In this document: positions 12,133 to 22,532 of the stretch, piece after piece
How positions within the stretch are numbered: the stretch's first letter is position 1
Layout: every line of letters begins with the position of its first letter
Origin: Tethya wilhelma
Taxonomy: Eukaryota; Porifera; Demospongiae; Tethyida; Tethyidae
Direction of reading: 5' to 3'
DNA: 64,000 nucleotides
Assembly (NCBI GenBank): GCA_964030475.1
Contig: CAXIPT010000002.1
Coordinates: 5,730,161 to 5,794,160 of the forward strand
The notes under the pieces: model-generated
The model's database searches: none
The model's input: only the letters and a program-made list of their open reading frames with translations
Told to the model about the DNA's origin: nothing
Program-made: the position numbers and the translations under genes

Positions 12133-14541
12133 TCACTTGAAAATTTGAATGCGGTTATTAGCATAGTCACACACATACAAGAGCTTATTGAAATCCATCG
12201 TTACACCCCGAGGTCTATCCAGCTCTCCAAGACCTGTTCCCCGTTTCCCAAAACACTTCACAAACTGACCATTGTCTGTCCTAAAAACAGACACACGATG
12301 ATTCCGACCTTCCGATACAAAAAGGAATTGCCCGTCAGGATCCAAACACAAGTTGCTCGGGCTATTCAGTTGACCTGGGTTTGAACCTTTTGTGCCAAAC
12401 TTTCGAACAAATGATCCGTCTTCTTTCAAGACTTGGATGCGATGGTTCCACGTGTCTGCGATATAAATGTGCCCATTTAGATCGGCTGCGATACCAGATG
12501 GATTATTAAACTCACAATTTTTAGACCCCCTGTGACCGAACTTTGCGAGCGAAGAGAAATCACTGTCAAAACAACGAATCTCGTGATCGACCTTATTACA
12601 CACATAAAAGTGGCCATTTGAACCGACAGTAATGCTAGCGGGATTAAAATCGGTCTCGACGGTTCTTAACCATTCTCCAGACAGGCTGAAAATCTGGATT
12701 CGACAATTTCCATCCGTGATGACCATTTTACCGTCAGGAGTAAAAACTGCCTTTTGCGGGTACAAAAATTGCCCATCGCCTTCTCCCAGTGTGCCAATTG
12801 TGAGCATCCTGCGACCCAAGTAATCCAACACTATAACTTGGTGGTTTCCGAATTCACAAACAATGATGTTATTGGCAACAGTGATGCCGCTTGGGCGGTT
12901 GAAATCATCGATTGTACGAACTGGAATTCCTGTGATAACACTGTCAATATCATGTGCCCGTTGAGGTTCAATTGTCAGTGAACTATCGTTAGATTGGCTA
13001 GAGATTGAAGTCCTACCTAAGCTGAGAGCTGAAAAGTTTAGCGATTCTAAATATTGTGATGAGAGAGTTTCCAAGAGTAGGTTGCCTGAAAATGAGTCAC
13101 CACCATAGCTTACTGGAGTGGAAAAATAGGTTCGAACAGAACTAGCAGGACTCGAACTCCTTATGGAAGAATTGTGTTGGTCAGCTGGAACAACATTGCC
13201 ACTATTCTTAATGGCATCGTTCAATCTGTCGGGATTCTGGAAAGAAATATTCGGAGTTTCTTGTACTGTTTGAGCAGATTGAACGCGGCATTGAGATTTG
13301 AGATGTTCCACGTGGGCTAATACACTACGCTGTACAGAAAGTGTACCAGTGGGTCCGTTGTGTTTGAGAGTGGAGTCAACTAGTGTACGAGATTCAGCTA
13401 CCTGTGTTTGAAGTGCTTCCAAGTGTTGTTTGAAATCCTCCAGTGCATCTAGAGGGGGTTGAGTAAATTCATCAACTTTCGATAGCAGCTCTTCTCTTCT
13501 CGCTTTCAAGCTTTCTTCTAATTGTGAGAATGATTTCGAAATTTCTTCTTTCAGATTTCTCTGTACAGCCAAAGTGTCTTCGCATCTCGTAAGAACAGTT
13601 CCAGACATTTCGTCCAGTGCTTGTCGATCATCGTCAAGCCCTTTCAAAGAGTCTGTAACTTCTTTACGCTGTTCTTCCACAATTTCACTTGTTACAGAAA
13701 CAGTTGGATGAGTTCGGTGAGCAATGACCGTACAATCGTGACACAAAAGCTCTTTACATGACGTACAGAAGAATTTCAACTTTTCGTCCAAATGCTTCGA
13801 GCACACATTGACACTGGACTGTAGCGCTTGTCGAAGAATGGTTTCAGAAGAGACGGCTGGATCTAATCTCTTTTGTCGAAACGTTTCAAGATCGTCAAAT
13901 TTGTGGTTTTCAAATTCAGGCCACCTTTTGTGCAAGAGCAAACAATCCTCACATCTGAAAGAATAACAGGTATAACAAAAACCACGAGCAGGGGGACTCC
14001 CCACACATTGTTCACAAATGGGAAATTCTTTGTTGTAGTTCTCCATGTGTTTGTAGGCAGTTACACATTCCTGAGCTATGAAGGAAGTTTGTAAATCACT
14101 CACCCCATTCTTTGGTAGTACAGAGAGGCAGTTACATTTGGGACAGTGGATACCTCGACCCTTTCCATTGCTGGGGGCTCTTGGTCTAAGAGATGAAGCA
14201 GTAGATACACTTGAGTTATCAGAAGTCACTTTCTTAGACATTTCAGGGGCTCCATTTTGTTCTATACCCTCGCTTTTAGCCGCTAGCTGAGACTTTTCTT
14301 GCTCAGGAGAAGAGACCGGTGTTGTCTGCTTGTTAGGGACGGTTGGAACACTTACGACGGGTAGTTTAGATAAGCAAGGTAGACAGAAGGTGTGTAAGCA
14401 GCCGGGGAGAATCTTTGAGTCTTCACTAAACGGCTGTTGACATAGAGAACAAGTGGCCTTCTCTTTAATAAGGTCATCCATTTCTTCTGCTACCATTGAG
14501 TGAACTTTGAACTCTAAATGTTGATAATGCACGTGGCACAC
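12133..14541 (-). CDS. TRIM-NHL protein (RING, two B-boxes, coiled coil, NHL repeats)
   Basis: An intronless frame of 802 codons. Domain order matches the TRIM2/3/71 group of E3 ubiquitin ligases. The RING starts with C31/C34 and C48-x-H50-x2-C53-x2-C56, and closes with HCPKC near residue 133 after a long insert, as in some TRIMs. B-box 1 begins CEQC near 175; B-box 2 begins CSKH near 247 with its C/H ligands intact. A coiled coil covers roughly 290-400 and a serine-rich linker 430-530. About six NHL repeats fill 535-802 (motifs PSGI, YIADTWNHRIQV, YVCDYANNRIQIF), a surface usually for RNA or protein binding. Likely starts are M16 (14496) or M21 (14481); the residues before match no conserved part and may be a spliced 5' leader. 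No filamin domain is seen. It lies head-to-head with the TPR-CHAT 5' end at 15747. Confidence 0.9.
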   Translation of the reverse strand: MCHVHYQHLEFKVHSMVAEEMDDLIKEKATCSLCQQPFSEDSKILPGCLHTFCLPCLSKLPVVSVPTVPNKQTTPVSSPEQEKSQLAAKSEGIEQNGAPEMSKKVTSDNSSVSTASSLRPRAPSNGKGRGIHCPKCNCLSVLPKNGVSDLQTSFIAQECVTAYKHMENYNKEFPICEQCVGSPPARGFCYTCYSFRCEDCLLLHKRWPEFENHKFDDLETFRQKRLDPAVSSETILRQALQSSVNVCSKHLDEKLKFFCTSCKELLCHDCTVIAHRTHPTVSVTSEIVEEQRKEVTDSLKGLDDDRQALDEMSGTVLTRCEDTLAVQRNLKEEISKSFSQLEESLKARREELLSKVDEFTQPPLDALEDFKQHLEALQTQVAESRTLVDSTLKHNGPTGTLSVQRSVLAHVEHLKSQCRVQSAQTVQETPNISFQNPDRLNDAIKNSGNVVPADQHNSSIRSSSPASSVRTYFSTPVSYGGDSFSGNLLLETLSSQYLESLNFSALSLGRTSISSQSNDSSLTIEPQRAHDIDSVITGIPVRTIDDFNRPSGITVANNIIVCEFGNHQVIVLDYLGRRMLTIGTLGEGDGQFLYPQKAVFTPDGKMVITDGNCRIQIFSLSGEWLRTVETDFNPASITVGSNGHFYVCNKVDHEIRCFDSDFSSLAKFGHRGSKNCEFNNPSGIAADLNGHIYIADTWNHRIQVLKEDGSFVRKFGTKGSNPGQLNSPSNLCLDPDGQFLFVSEGRNHRVSVFRTDNGQFVKCFGKRGTGLGELDRPRGVTMDFNKLLYVCDYANNRIQIFK

Positions 14542-14683
14542 CCATCATTGTGGCCCCTCCCTCCTTGAAAAGTTGGAGGGGAGTTTTAAATCGTACTATA
14601 AATACAGTACTTGTCTCTCTAGCTGGAGCTGTGGTTGCTGAGATTCTACTGTAATAAACAGCATACAGATCGTTGGAATCGCA

Positions 14684-14912
14684 TAAGTGACCAATATTCA
14701 GCCACCAGCAATATTCAGACACCTATAACTCACAAACAGGACAACGTACAGACTTGAAAGTTGCACCAACAGAATCGCCACGAAAAACTGGTACTAGATG
14801 GTCAGTGTGGAGCCACGCTCCCTTTTATATACGGCTTCTATTATGTAATCTTTACGTCATCCGATTTATGCTTAAATCGGCACAAAAAATCATTGTTCGG
14901 ACAACGAGCTGT
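14684..14912 (-). promoter_or_regulatory. promoter cassette A, upstream of the TRIM-NHL gene
   Basis: About 210 bp nearly identical to the sequence upstream of the TPR-CHAT gene (15526-15740 and 19107-19321). On the minus strand it holds a TATA box (TATATAAAA, 14823-14831) followed by a G-rich block and a putative leader. This copy differs by a 16-bp palindromic insert (ATTTATGCTTAAATCG near 14858). It places a TATA box about 330 nt upstream of the probable TRIM start. Confidence 0.6.
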
Positions 14913-15179
14913 AACTTTGGAACAATATAAGCTAGAGATACAGGACCAATGCTAAAATGTAGACCAATCTTTTCTCTCTTTGCGACATTAATTGAGTATG
15001 CGTGAGTATCCATTTGGTGTGCATAATATCCAGCTAAATCGGGGTACCTATAGAGATCAATTCACAGACGGAAAGGGTGGGGCTCAAACAACGCATGCGC
15101 ACAAGCAGAAATTTTACCAGTTACAAAGACCATGTGGGGCTCGCTCAGGCTCGCCCCAATTATCAAAGTTAAGGCCATC

Positions 15180-15530
15180 ATACACTATGCAAGATTGTTG
15201 CATGCAACACATTGCATGCAATATGTTGCACAGTGTATGTTGCCAAAAACTATTGCATGCAACATGTTGCAAGGTGTTGCACGAAGTAGAAAGGCCTTCA
15301 ACTTCATGCAACATGTTGCATGAAACATTTGAAGATAATAATATTACATAATCAAAACCAACATACACAGTGCAACATTGTTGCACGCAAGTTGCATCAA
15401 TGTTGCATGAAAATGTTGCATAGTGTATGATGGGCTTAATCAAAACCAACATACACAGTGCAACATTGTTGCACGCAAGTTGCATCAATGTTGCATGAAA
15501 ATGTTGCATAGTGTATGATGGGCTTAACAG
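15180..15530. repeat. TGCAACA-rich palindromic and tandem repeats
   Basis: It contains many copies of TGCAACA and its complement, such as GCATGCAACATGTTGCA, and a two-copy direct repeat of about 87 bp (near 15351-15437 and 15438-15526). Each unit is itself a hairpin with ends close to CATACAC and GTGTATG. It separates the two promoter cassettes. Confidence 0.7.
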
Positions 15531-15740
15531 CTCGTTGTCTGAACAATGATTTTTTTGTGCCGGATGACGTAAAGATTACATAATAGAAGCCGTATATAAA
15601 AGGGGCGTGACTCCACACTGACCATCTAGTACCAGTTTTTCGTGGCGATTCTGTTGGTGCAACTTTCAAGTCTGTACGTTGTCCTGTTTGTGAGTTATAG
15701 GTGTCTGAATATTGCTGGTGGCTGAATATATAGTCACTTA
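15526..15740 (+). promoter_or_regulatory. promoter cassette B, upstream of the TPR-CHAT 5' end
   Basis: Inverted relative to cassette A. It has TATATAAAA at 15593-15601, then GGGGCGTGACTCC, and the ATG pair follows about 145 nt later. A short overlapping upstream ATG (15743) precedes the main start. Confidence 0.6.
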
Positions 15741-15746
15741 CTATGA

Positions 15747-16130
15747 ATGATGACCTCTAGCTCTGATTATGCCACGCACAGTGGTGAGTTATCATCGCTT
15801 GTTTTAGTTACAAGTGGAATTAAACCTGTTACAGGTGGAATTGAGTCATCTAGACTTGTTTTAGTTACAGCAAGTGGACTTTACGCTATGCAGTGCACCC
15901 AAGATGATGATTGTTGTCCAAAGCATGCTATTCAACACAGATATGGTTTGAGAAGTTTCAATAATTGGCAGCTGAACGACAATTGCTCACTGATTAATAA
16001 TTATAGTTGCTGTATTACTGATTTAAATTCAGAACACTTTCCTCAAAATCACTCTAAACAGTCTCAGACTGAAGCCACACATACACAACAGGGATATGTT
16101 GAGCTTAGTCATAGTAATCCTGCAGATGAA
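15747..16130 (+). CDS. TPR-CHAT protein, 5' end only (duplicate of 18718-19101)
   Basis: 128 codons identical to the start of the frame at 16132-19101 but on the opposite strand, ending exactly at the N at 16131. Leader and promoter are duplicated too. I take it as the same gene seen at the end of the left contig rather than a second gene. Confidence 0.7.
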
Positions 16131-16131
16131 N

Positions 16132-19101
16132 AAATGCTAGAAATCCAGATGTGGCACTACTATGTGTGGCAAAATGGATTAGCTTGGCACTCATGATTCG
16201 CATGAGAACTGTGCTCTTTGTAGCTTGTACTGATAGGACTGGAATCGTTTTCAGCAGATGTGCTACCCACTCAGCTTCTCGTCTGGCATAAGGTAGCCTA
16301 CCAAGATGTACTACTTCTCCATTATAATGAAATGGTGGAATGTTTGGATCACCAATGATACAAAAGGCGTGTGGACTATCTGGTATTATGACAGTGATAT
16401 CTGGCAACTGGCTAAGGATTCCCAATGAGAGAAGAGAAGGCATCATTTGAAAGTAGAAGTGGTCTCCAAGGAAACTGCCAGAGTCAGGATCAAGGAGGCA
16501 AGTAAAAGGAACTAGACTGGTGTAGCTGTCTGGAATGATGACTATGCTGTTCAGGTGCTGGTTAGGATACTGTGGACCATTCTTACTGAGAATGTATTTT
16601 ACAGGTTTAGCTATGAGTGTGTGCAGATCTTGGACAGTAGAACTGGACTCTTTATCATATTTGACACTTTGATAGATTTCAAAACTTGTCTCAACCAGCT
16701 TCTCTGTTAGGCCACATTTAACATGATAGTCAAAGGACTTACCGTCAAACATGTCATCTTTAAGTGGCACTTCAAACATGCTCATGGACACATCACCATG
16801 GTCAGAGTGAGGGACAAACACCCAGCCTAGAAGTCTTGCTCCAGTGTAAGAGAGATACACCACCACAGAGTTTTGAGAGCTGACAACTGTTTTAATTTTC
16901 TCAAGATTGGGTGGAGAAAAAAGAGAGCTCTCCAATTGCATATTCTTCTTCAGCATCAGTTCTCCAAGGTTTCTAGCACGGCTCTGTTCAGCTACGAGCA
17001 AGGCTCTGTCATACTTACCTTGTCTCACGAGGCAGTCTTGAAGTCGGTGGAAGGTACGACTGTTGGACTCAAATAGAGACACGGAAAGGGAGAGTCCTTT
17101 TGAAGATCCTTTGATCTTCTCCAACGTCTCCTCAAGGTGTTTGACAACTTCCTCCAAATCGTCACTTCCTTTCTTGTAAAGCTCACAGATTCTAGGAGGA
17201 ACGGTAGGAGGAGAGTATTCATTGGGAGAGTTGTTTGAAGAGTGAATGCAAAAGCTGCCTGGTGTTGTATCTGTCAGAGTTACAGAAGCTGTACTTCGAC
17301 TATTTTTATTAGAAATCTCTAATTTAATTTCTTTTTCAGCCCACTCATAATAAGCACGGCCTCTATTGTGGAAAGCAGTGCTTAGAATTGAAGGATCGCT
17401 TGTCAGTTGAAGGATTTCTGAAAACTGCTGTATGGCACTTTCATATTCTTTTCTTAACATTAGTAGATTTCCTATATTCCCATAGACTCGTGCTTGACTT
17501 GATATATTATGATTTCCATGGATGACATGACTCAGTGCAAGATCATAGTACTCTTCTGCTTTGGCAAGGTCGTTCATTGACTGGTAGACAGTGCCAAGGT
17601 TGTTGTAAATGCCACCAATATCAATAGCTTGTGGAGTTCGAATTTGTTCAATGTCCAGAGCTATGTTTAAGTGATACAGAGCTTTGTCATAGTTACAAAG
17701 GTAAAAATAGACGATACCTATATTCCCATGAGCCCAGCCAAGAAAAAATGCACTCTCGTCGCCTAGTAAGTCTTCTCTGCACCTTGCAGTTAATAGCTGT
17801 GATAATTCTTTATACTCTTTGAGAGCTTCAGTGTTTTCTCTAAGAGACCTGTATAAGTTACCAAGCCTTATACGAGCATTTAGCCTATCTATGTCAGTTA
17901 GAGCCAAATCAATAGCAGTCTTGTAGTGCTGGATTGCTTTCATTTCAGACTTAGAGACACTTCTCAAAGCAGAGCCACATTTGGCATGGATGGCAGAGAG
18001 TGAGGGTGGAGCCATTTTGAAGGAGGCAGCTACAGTATTACTTGAATAATGAGCTGCAGCAATAGCTTTATGCTGAACATCATGGGATTCTTCTTCTGGC
18101 ATTTTAATATCTTCCAGGTAGGCACCAATAGCTTTTTCATAATACTGAATAGCCTTTAGGGGTTCTCCTGTTGCCAACTCAATATCTCCCAGGTAGGCAT
18201 TGAAGAGAGCGACATCCCCATAATGGGCATTTAAATTTCTATTTGCAACCTGCACACCCTGGGTTAGGTAGAATGTGGCTTCATGAAATTGTACCAGCTT
18301 GTAGTGGGCTAGCTTGTAGTGAGCTAGGCCCATTACAAAATATTTTTCAAGGCGCTCCAAATCATACATTGGTTGAATATTTCTTGCAATATTGATTACT
18401 TCGTAGTACTTTCCACAACAAATAAAGTCAGCTATGCGACTGCAGGTAAGTTTTGTCCAATAAGTCTCCAGCTCAACATATCCTTGTTGTGCATGTGTGG
18501 CTTCAGAGTGATTTTGAGGAAAGTGTTCTGAATTTAAATTAGTACTATTAATTAATGAGCAATTGTCATTCAGCTGCCAATTACTGAAACTTCTCAAACC
18601 ATATCTGTGTTGAATAGCATGCTTTGGACAACAATCATGCTCTTGGGTGCACTGCCACTTCATAGCATAAATTCCACTTGCTGTAACTAAAACAAGTTTA
18701 GCGGATGACTCACCAACTTCATCTGCAGGATTACTATGACTAAGCTCAACATATCCCTGTTGTGTATGTGTGGCTTCAGTCTGAGACTGTTTAGAGTGAT
18801 TTTGAGGAAAGTGTTCTGAATTTAAATCAGTAATACAGCAACTATAATTATTAATCAGTGAGCAATTGTCGTTCAGCTGCCAATTATTGAAACTTCTCAA
18901 ACCATATCTGTGTTGAATAGCATGCTTTGGACAACAATCATCATCTTGGGTGCACTGCATAGCGTAAAGTCCACTTGCTGTAACTAAAACAAGTCTAGAT
19001 GACTCAATTCCACCTGTAACAGGTTTAATTCCACTTGTAACTAAAACAAGCGATGATAACTCACCACTGTGCGTGGCATAATCAGAGCTAGAGGTCATCA
19101 T
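16132..19101 (-). CDS. TPR-CHAT protein (TTC28-like), truncated in CHAT
   Basis: An intronless frame of about 990 codons, cut at the N at 16131. Residues 35-215 hold a tandem duplication of about 85 residues (LVLVTASG..., CCPKHAIQHRYGLRSF..., QQGYVEL) that matches no family I know. TPR helices run about 285-580, with units such as GWAHGNIGIVYFYLCNYDKA and GIYNNLGTVYQSMNDLAKAE. A CHAT domain, a caspase-like peptidase fold, starts near 680 and includes SVVVYLSYTGARLLGWVF and the catalytic His motif HFATHS near the end. The catalytic Cys block should follow but is lost at the contig end. Animal TPR-CHAT proteins are often expanded in sponges and corals; their substrates are mostly unknown. The orientation here is probably wrong: the 5' 700 bp repeat inverted at 15434-16130. 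Confidence 0.85.
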
Positions 19102-19106
19102 TCATA

Positions 19107-19321
19107 GTAAGTGACTATATATTCAGCCACCAGCAATATTCAGACACCTATAACTCACAAACAGGACAACGTACAGACTTGAAAGTTGCACCAACAGAAT
19201 CGCCACGAAAAACTGGTACTAGATGGTCAGTGTGGAGTCACGCCCCTTTTATATACGGCTTCTATTATGTAATCTTTACGTCATCCGGCACAAAAAAATC
19301 ATTGTTCAGACAACGAGCTGT
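19107..19321 (-). promoter_or_regulatory. promoter cassette C, upstream of the TPR-CHAT gene
   Basis: The reverse complement of cassette B with the same sequence. The TATA box TATATAAAA lies at 19247-19255 on the minus strand, about 150 nt before the ATG at 19101. It is followed upstream by one TGCAACA hairpin and the N at 19414. Confidence 0.6.
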
Positions 19322-19414
19322 TAAGCCCATCATACACTATGCAACATTTTCATGCAACATTGATGCAACTTGCGTGCAACAATGTTGCACTGTGTATGTT
19401 GGTTTTGATTAAGN

Positions 19415-20887
19415 ACCACCATAGCTTACTGGAGTGGAAAAATAGGTTCGAACAGAACTAGCAGGACTCGAACTCCTTATGGAAGAATTGTGTTGGTCAG
19501 CTGGAACAACATTGCCACTATTCTTAATGGCATCGTTCAATCTGTCGGGATTCTGGAAAGAAATATTCGGAGTTTCTTGTACCGTTTGAGCAGATTGAAC
19601 GCGGCATTGAGATTTGAGATGTTCCACGTGGGCTAATACACTACGCTGTACAGAAAGTGTACCAGTGGGTCCGTTGTGTTTGAGAGTGGAGTCAACTAGT
19701 GTACGAGATTCAGCTACCTGTGTTTGAAGTGCTTCCAAGTGTTGTTTGAAATCCTCCAGTGCATCTAGAGGGGGTTGAGTAAATTCATCAACTTTCGATA
19801 GCAGCTCTTCTCTTCTCGCTTTCAAGCTTTCTTCTAATTGTGAGAATGATTTCGAAATTTCTTCTTTCAGATTTCTCTGTACAGCCAAAGTGTCTTCACA
19901 TCTCGTAAGAACAGTTCCAGACATTTCGTCCAGCGCTTGTCGATCATCGTCAAGTCCTTTCAACGAGTCTGTAACTTCTTTGCGCTGTTCTTCCACAATT
20001 TCACTTGTTACAGAAACAGTTGGATGAGTTCGGTGAGCAATGACTGTACAATCGTGACACAAAAGTTCTTTACACGACGTACAGAAAAATTTCAACTTTT
20101 CGTCCAAATGTTTCGAGCACACATTGACACTGGACTGTAGCGCTTGTCGAAGAATGGTTTCAGAAGAGACGGCTGGATCTAATCTCTTTTGTCGAAAGGT
20201 TTCAAGATCGTCGAATTTGTGGTTTTCAAATTCAGGCCACCTTTTGTGCAAGAGCAAACAATCCTCACATCTGAAAGCATAACAGGTATAGCAAAAACCA
20301 CGAGCAGGGGGACTCCCCACACATTGTTCACAAATGGGAAGTTCTTTGTTGTAGTTCTCCATGTGTTTGTAGGCAGCTACACACTCTTGAGCTATGAAGG
20401 AAGTTTGAAAATCACTCACCCCATTCTTTGGTAGTACAGAGAGACAGTTACACTTGGGACAGTGAATACCTCGACCCTTTCCATTACTGGGGGCTCTTGG
20501 TCTAAGAGATGAAGCAGTAAACACACTTGAGTTATCGGAAGTCACTTTTGTACACATTCCAGGGACTCCATTTTGTTTTGTAACGTCATTTTTAGCCGCT
20601 TCTTGAGACTTTTCTGGCTCAGGAGAACAGGCCTGTGTTGTTTGCTTGATAGGGACTGTTGGAACACTTACGACGGGTAGTTTGGATAAGCAAGGTAGAC
20701 AGAAGGTGTGTAAGCAGCCAGGAAGAATCTTTGAGTCTTCACTAAACGGCTGTTGACATAGAGAACAAGTGGCCTTCTCTTTTAGGTCATCCATTTCTTC
20801 TGCTACAATTAAGTGAACTTTGAACTCTAATGTCAGGCATATTCTAGTAGACAATGGGTTAAAATTTTGATAAGCCTTTGGCGGCAA
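19415..20887 (-). CDS. second TRIM-NHL copy, truncated before the NHL repeats
   Basis: RING, both B-boxes, coiled coil and part of the linker are nearly identical to the gene at 12133-14541, and the frame is cut at the N at 19414. Differences cluster in the RING insert (for example ACSPEPEKSQEAAKNDV against VSSPEQEKSQLAAKSEG). Met16 of the first copy is Ile here, so the shared start is probably the MDDL methionine (20794). Upstream sequence diverges sharply just before LEFKVH, where a TTAG acceptor could mark a 5' UTR intron; cassette A is absent. It may be a paralogue or the other haplotype. Confidence 0.8.
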
Positions 20888-21103
20888 ATTCTAAAATAGA
20901 CATCAGTAACAACCACTAACCTGTCACGGTCTACTTGCTTTTTGTATACAGAATGTAATAATATATAATATATCTGCTATAAAAATAGGATATACGCATA
21001 CATTGTCAATGGAAAAAAAAATTAATAGCTATAATATTATAATAATTATTTCTATTTACATTTAAACAAATAAACAAACACGCCTGAAATCCTTCTATAC
21101 CTA

Positions 21104-22478
21104 TCAGCTACTGAAGCTCTTCTTGAAAGCCACTTTTGGGTAGAGATGTTGTAAGTTCAGAAGATCATCATCCTTGATTTTGCCACAGAATGAGATATCA
21201 AAGAATACTAGCTTCTGGCACCCTTTGCATAGACTACAAAAACAGATGAAATTCAGTGTTACTCCATGGATGTTCAATATGAGTATATATAAATCAGGCT
21301 AATTCAAGTTGTATACAACTATAAGCATAACTTGACTGATCATGACTTGGATCATATCAGTGGCCCATGGCACTTACTGAATGCAGGCACATTCGCACTC
21401 ATGGATCAACCATTAATTTAAACAATGATCCATAGGAATTGAACTAGACAAGCAAAGTAACCCATGCAGTTTGAATGACAATATTGTGACATTGTACTAA
21501 CTAGACTTACGCCTTTATCCCATCTATGGTGACAGAGTTAGTACCAAGAATGTCAATCTGTTCGAGATCCTTACAGTGTTGGGCAAGAGCGATTAAATGA
21601 TCATCATCAATTTGTCTAGAGAAAATAAACGCAAGATGTTTATCATTAAACAGTCTGTTAGGAATGCCTACATACTATAGTTTACCTTCCACACGTAAGA
21701 AATATTTTTTTCAGCTTTTTACAGTTGGGATAGAGCACAAACAGCACGTTACATTGCCTTAGTACTGTATGGCTAAAATGATAAAAATCAATAAGCTTAA
21801 AATTTAATTTGCAAGAATGAAAATGGACTCAATTTACTTTTGCTATACACAACAGCATGCCTAGCTATACATACCACCATCCAATATCCAGTTCTTCCAG
21901 GTTGGGGCAGTGCTTCGCAATAGTATCGATAGTCTCCTCATTGGCAAACTTGCACCGCCAAATATCAAGGGAAACCAAATTCCTGTATGATAATTGTATA
22001 CAGGTCCTTAATTGAGCTTCGATATGCGATCTATGCTCATGCAATAATTAATGACAAGCCATTTACTATGTTGATTCCATTGTACGTTATTCAGTAACTA
22101 TATAGGATGTGAGAAAACTGAAAAATGTAACAGCTATAATATTATGCTAACTTGGAGGTTCCATGAATACAATATGTATCTGTAGCCTTGTCCCCAGGCC
22201 TCTGCGTGCTACTATTGTTGATTAATACGTTGACGATCCTTACCAGATGATTGCGTGGCTAAAAAATTACGAAAATGGTAAAGATCGTCAACATAATAAA
22301 TCAATACTAGCAGCACGCAGAAGGCCTGGGAACGAGGCTAACGTATCTGCATGTGTATATATGTCTTACTTTAGCTCAGAGAGACAATGACGTAAGGCAT
22401 CCTCACACGATCCTTTGTCGAAGTACGATCCATACTCCTTATGCACACTGGCACCAATGTTTAGATGCTCCATGAGTA

Positions 22479-22532
<54 letters not shown>

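Noticed and set aside
16132..19101. Bacterial TPR-CHAT (CRISPR-linked protease) acquired by transfer
   Set aside because: A TATA promoter, animal-style TPR-CHAT layout and animal neighbours all fit the TTC28-like animal family; no Cas-like gene is near.
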